A stretch of 7,764 nt of DNA, from the NCBI GenBank assembly GCA_937910655.1, contig CALEMV010000294.1, forward strand, positions 1 to 7,764. The letters run 5' to 3'. This document shows, piece by piece, positions 5,320 to 7,764 of the stretch. The DNA comes from an uncultured Solobacterium sp. (GTDB taxonomy: Bacteria > Bacillota_I > Bacilli_A > Erysipelotrichales > Erysipelotrichaceae). The first letter of the stretch is position 1; each line of letters begins with the position of its first letter. The translations under genes and the position numbers were made by a program. The notes under the pieces are model-generated. The model saw nothing but the letters and a program-made list of their open reading frames with translations. It made no database searches and was not told the origin of the DNA.

Positions 5320-6432
5320 ATGGCAGAAGAAACATTAGCTACAAACTTAGATATCACCTTTGAAAACTCAGACAAAGAGGCAGTATTATCTGCACGTGAT
5401 ATTATTGTTGAATTTACAGTTCGTGACCGTGTTTTAACTGCGATTCGTAATGTTTCATTAGACCTTTATGATGGTGAAACACTTGCAATCGTAGGTGAAT
5501 CCGGTTCAGGAAAATCTGTATTCACAAAGACTTTTACGGGAATGCTAGATAAAAATGGTAATATCTCACAAGGTCAAATTATTTTTGAAGGAAGAGATTT
5601 ATTAGAACTCACAAGTGACCGTGATTGGGAAGAAATTCGTGGTAAGAAGATTGCGACAATCTTCCAAGATCCAATGACTTCCTTAAACCCAATTCGTACG
5701 ATTGGTTCTCAGATTACTGAGGTTATTGTAAAACACCAAGGTGTTGATTTGATTGAAGCTCGTAAGATTGCGGTTGATTTAATGAAGCGTGTAGGTATCA
5801 ATAACGCGGAGAACCGTTTTGATGAATATCCATTCATGTATTCTGGTGGTATGCGTCAGCGTATCGTTATCGCGATTGCATTAGCTTGTCGTCCACGTAT
5901 CTTGATTTGTGATGAGCCTACAACTGCTTTAGATGTTACAATCCAAGCTCAAATTATTAAGTTGATTAAGGACTTACAGGAAGAGTATCACTTCACAACT
6001 GTTTATATTACACACGACCTTGGTGTCGTTGCGAATGTAGCAGATAAGGTTGCGGTCATGTATGCAGGTCAAATTGTTGAATATGGAACAGTAGAAGAAG
6101 TATTCTATGATCCTAAACATCCATATACATGGGCTCTATTAAGTTCTATGCCTCAGTTAGGTATTAAGGGTCAAGACTTATATGCAATTACAGGTACTCC
6201 ACCAAGTTTATTTGAGCAGGTTGTAGGTGACGCATTTGCACCACGTAATCCTTATGCGATGAAGATTGACTTCGAGGAAGAACCTCCAATGTTTGCGGTA
6301 AGTAATACACATCTAGCTAAGACATGGTTATTAGATCCACGTGCGCCAAAGGTTGAGAAGCCTGAAGTAATTCGTGACTTACATGAAAGATTATTGAAGA
6401 CATTAGGTGAAGGAGGCACATATCATGGATAA
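5320..6432 (+). CDS. oppD: Oligopeptide transporter ATP-binding subunit OppD (AmiE type)
   Basis: A cytoplasmic ATPase that works with OppF to drive peptide import. The 370 residues contain Walker A GESGSGKS (59-66), the Q-loop glutamine in [10 protein letters not shown] (Q116), the signature YSGGMRQR (174-181), Walker B ILICDEP (194-200, catalytic E199), a D-loop SALD-like TTALDVT (201-207) and the switch histidine H232 in THDLG. The oligopeptide/dipeptide C-terminal region starts at [12 protein letters not shown] (267-278). In many OppD proteins this region has a cysteine motif for an iron-sulfur cluster (CxFxPRCPxAxxxC). Here it reads [15 protein letters not shown], with D304, N310 and D317 in place of cysteines, as I recall for AmiE. 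AAAGGAGGG (5307-5315) lies close before ATG 5320. The N-terminus is about 15 residues longer than AmiE. The stop overlaps the oppF start by 8 nt. Confidence 0.95.
   Translation: MAEETLATNLDITFENSDKEAVLSARDIIVEFTVRDRVLTAIRNVSLDLYDGETLAIVGESGSGKSVFTKTFTGMLDKNGNISQGQIIFEGRDLLELTSDRDWEEIRGKKIATIFQDPMTSLNPIRTIGSQITEVIVKHQGVDLIEARKIAVDLMKRVGINNAENRFDEYPFMYSGGMRQRIVIAIALACRPRILICDEPTTALDVTIQAQIIKLIKDLQEEYHFTTVYITHDLGVVANVADKVAVMYAGQIVEYGTVEEVFYDPKHPYTWALLSSMPQLGIKGQDLYAITGTPPSLFEQVVGDAFAPRNPYAMKIDFEEEPPMFAVSNTHLAKTWLLDPRAPKVEKPEVIRDLHERLLKTLGEGGTYHG
6409..6416 (+). promoter_or_regulatory. Ribosome binding site that decides the oppF start
   Basis: GAAGGAGG lies 8 nt before ATG 6425, an ideal spacing. 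An in-frame GTG at 6407 would add six residues (MKEAHI) but overlaps this site and has no site of its own, so ATG 6425 is preferred. Confidence 0.85.
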
Positions 6433-7363
6433 CAACGAAAAAGAAGTGCTAGTTGAAGTCAAAAACCTTGAAGTAACTTTCACCAATGGTAAAAATAAGT
6501 TTGTTGCTGTACATGATGCTAACTTCCAAGTATACAGAGGAGAAACATTCTCCCTTGTAGGTGAGTCTGGTTCAGGTAAGACAACAATTGCTCGTGCAAT
6601 TAACCGTATTAATCCAATTAGTAATGGTGAAGTCTTGTTTGAAGGAAAGCGTATTTCTGGAAAGATTTCTCGTGAACTTGATAAAGAAGTTATTCGTAAG
6701 ATTCAGATGGTTTTCCAAGATCCAGCTGCTTCTTTAAATGAACGTGCAACAGTTGATTATATCGTTTCTGAAGGTCTGGTTAACTTCAAGTTATATACTG
6801 ATGAAGAAGATCGTTATAATCAAGTAGTATCTGCATTAAATGAAGTAGGTCTTCTTGAAGAGCATATGTCACGTTATCCACATGAATTCTCAGGTGGCCA
6901 GCGTCAACGTATTGGTATCGCTAGAGCGATTATCATGAAGCCTGACTTATTGATTGCGGATGAGCCTATTTCAGCGCTTGACGTATCGATTCGTGCTCAG
7001 GTATTAAACTTATTAAAGAGATTACAGAGAGAGCGTGGACTAACATGTATCTTCATTGCACATGACTTATCTGTTGTACGCTTTATCTCTGATCGTATTG
7101 CGGTTATTCACTTAGGTAGAATTGTGGAACTTGCAGAAACAAATGAATTGTTCCTCAATCCATTACACCCATATACTCAGTCATTATTAGGAGCAGTTCC
7201 TATTCCTGATCCACAGATTGAAAAGGCCAAGGTTGTTAAACCATATTCATTGGATAGCCATCATTATGATGAAGATAAACCAGCATTCCATGAAATTAAG
7301 CCTGGACACTTTGTATGGGCAAATGAAGCTGAATTAGCTGAATATCGCAAGAACATGAAGTAA
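6425..7363 (+). CDS. oppF: Oligopeptide transporter ATP-binding subunit OppF (AmiF type)
   Basis: The second ATPase subunit, pairing with OppD under the OppB/OppC channel. The 312 residues from ATG 6425 show Walker A GESGSGKT (46-53), the Q-loop in [10 protein letters not shown] (Q98), the signature FSGGQRQR (155-162), Walker B LLIADEP (175-181, catalytic E180), D-loop ISALD (182-186) and switch H213 in AHDLS. The C-terminal oligopeptide region [16 protein letters not shown] (248-263) follows. The usual cysteine cluster after it is absent: the protein has one cysteine (208), inside the ATPase core. The tail [19 protein letters not shown] resembles AmiF rather than cysteine-bearing OppF proteins. 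It overlaps the end of oppD by 8 nt (ATGGATAA), so the two ATPases are probably translated together. It is the last gene of the operon, before a terminator. Confidence 0.95.
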   Translation: MDNNEKEVLVEVKNLEVTFTNGKNKFVAVHDANFQVYRGETFSLVGESGSGKTTIARAINRINPISNGEVLFEGKRISGKISRELDKEVIRKIQMVFQDPAASLNERATVDYIVSEGLVNFKLYTDEEDRYNQVVSALNEVGLLEEHMSRYPHEFSGGQRQRIGIARAIIMKPDLLIADEPISALDVSIRAQVLNLLKRLQRERGLTCIFIAHDLSVVRFISDRIAVIHLGRIVELAETNELFLNPLHPYTQSLLGAVPIPDPQIEKAKVVKPYSLDSHHYDEDKPAFHEIKPGHFVWANEAELAEYRKNMK

Positions 7364-7372
7364 AAACATTTT

Positions 7373-7420
7373 AAAAACGAAAGAGTAATTACACTTGTAA
7401 TGAAAATTCGTTTTTTATTT
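7373..7420 (+). terminator. AT-rich terminator after oppF
   Basis: AAAAACGAA (7373-7381) pairs with TTCGTTTTT (7407-7415), and an inner stem ATTAC/GTAAT (7388-7392, 7397-7401) closes the loop ACTT. A T-rich tail (TTTTTTATTT, 7411-7420) overlaps the stem end. The hairpin has few G-C pairs, so read-through into the next gene's leader is plausible. Confidence 0.7.
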
Positions 7421-7466
7421 GGAGCAAGTTAATTGCACATTGTAATTTAGCATATTACCATATTTC

Positions 7467-7491
7467 AGCAAAGTATAACTTTGCTTTTTTT
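7467..7491 (+). terminator. Second terminator or attenuator abutting the next gene's ribosome binding site
   Basis: AGCAAAGT (7467-7474) pairs perfectly with ACTTTGCT (7478-7485) around the 3-nt loop ATA, followed by seven T residues (7485-7491). The GGAGGG ribosome binding site of the next gene starts three bases later. It may back up the weaker oppF terminator. If the next gene's promoter lies upstream, it would act as an attenuator instead. AGCAAGTT (7423-7430) could pair with 7477-7485 (one bulged T) as a competing structure. Only a weak promoter candidate is visible in between (TTGCAC 7433-7438, TACCAT 7456-7461, 17 bp apart), whose start would fall at the hairpin itself. Confidence 0.75.
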
Positions 7492-7505
7492 ATGGAGGGA
7501 TATCA

Positions 7506-7764
7506 ATGGTAAAAAAATTGACAGGATTAATATTGGCTTTGATTTTAGGAATGAGTAGTATCCTATCTTTTACGCTCAGCGTAAGTGCATTAGAGACTGG
7601 TAAGATTTGGCTAAATGATGATGACACTGTCACATATGCAACGATTAATGATGCAGTAGCAGCTGGTAATACAGGCGATACAATCCGAATTAGCGGTCTT
7701 TTTGATACTACAAACGCCGCATTTAGAGATGCAGTAGTGAATAATGATATGACTTTAGAAGTTG
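7506..7764 (+). CDS. Secreted surface protein with predicted beta-helix start (partial, runs off window)
   Basis: ATG 7506 follows GGAGGG (7494-7499) by 6 nt and opens a frame that continues to the window edge (86 complete codons). Residues 1-28 form a standard signal peptide: MVKK, a hydrophobic core (7-24), and a likely signal peptidase I site after VSA (A28). There is no lipobox cysteine. The mature start reads LETGKIWLNDDD, then TYATINDAVAAGNTGDTIRISG (44-64; key TIxxAVxxGxxGDTIxxxG). That pattern is typical of the first turn of secreted right-handed beta-helix (pectate-lyase-like) or adhesin repeat domains. The gene is probably independent of opp, being separated by two terminators. Substrate or binding partner, total length and cell-wall anchor lie outside the window, so only export and the probable fold can be proposed. 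Confidence 0.75.
   Translation, partial: MVKKLTGLILALILGMSSILSFTLSVSALETGKIWLNDDDTVTYATINDAVAAGNTGDTIRISGLFDTTNAAFRDAVVNNDMTLEV

Noticed and set aside
1..7764. CRISPR array, insertion sequence, integrase site or phage gene
   Set aside because: No spaced identical repeats, transposase, integrase or terminal inverted repeats; the tRNA-Ser end is intact with no visible duplicated 3' segment in the window.

Overview
The window looks like chromosomal DNA of a low-GC Gram-positive bacterium (Bacillota). The evidence is AT-rich intergenic DNA, strong AGGAGG-type ribosome binding sites, a lipoprotein-anchored binding protein and sigma-A-like promoters. The transporter proteins resemble the streptococcal Ami (AmiACDEF) oligopeptide permease in length, gene order and many motifs as I remember them. 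The genus cannot be fixed from this window; a lactic-acid-bacterium relative or an Erysipelotrichia-like organism would both fit.

Layout. Positions 1-295 hold the C-terminal tail of an ABC-F type ATPase on the + strand. It is followed by a terminator that also serves a minus-strand tRNA-Ser(CGA) at 335-423. A 230-base intergenic region (424-653) carries an extended -10 promoter for the tRNA, a perfect 22-bp palindrome, a good sigma-A promoter and a 5'-UTR hairpin leading into oppA (654-2645). OppA is the lipoprotein peptide receptor. A strong terminator then separates oppA from oppB-oppC-oppD-oppF (2904-7363). These four genes are tightly coupled (1-nt overlap, 11-nt gap, 8-nt overlap) and have their own promoter region. 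After oppF come an AT-rich terminator and a second, very clean hairpin/T-tract lying directly on the ribosome binding site of a secreted, probably beta-helical surface protein (7506 onward), which runs off the window.

How it works together. Lipid-anchored OppA captures extracellular oligopeptides and passes them to the OppB/OppC membrane channel, and the OppD/OppF ATPases power uptake. The terminator plus second promoter would allow more receptor than permease to be made and would let the two parts be controlled separately.

Most interesting signal. Inverted repeats with the same arms and spacing (TATGAA-N6-TTCATA) lie about 90-100 bp upstream of the predicted starts of both the oppA and the oppBCDF transcripts. 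The oppB copy matches the arginine-repressor ARG-box consensus at every position, and the oppA copy deviates at two symmetric positions. This suggests, as inference, that an ArgR/AhrC-type regulator links peptide import to arginine status. Other points are six cysteines confined to the large outer loop of OppB, the absence of the usual iron-sulfur cysteines in OppD/OppF, and a possible attenuator in front of the surface protein gene. The operon itself is a known transporter type; I see no wholly new gene system here.
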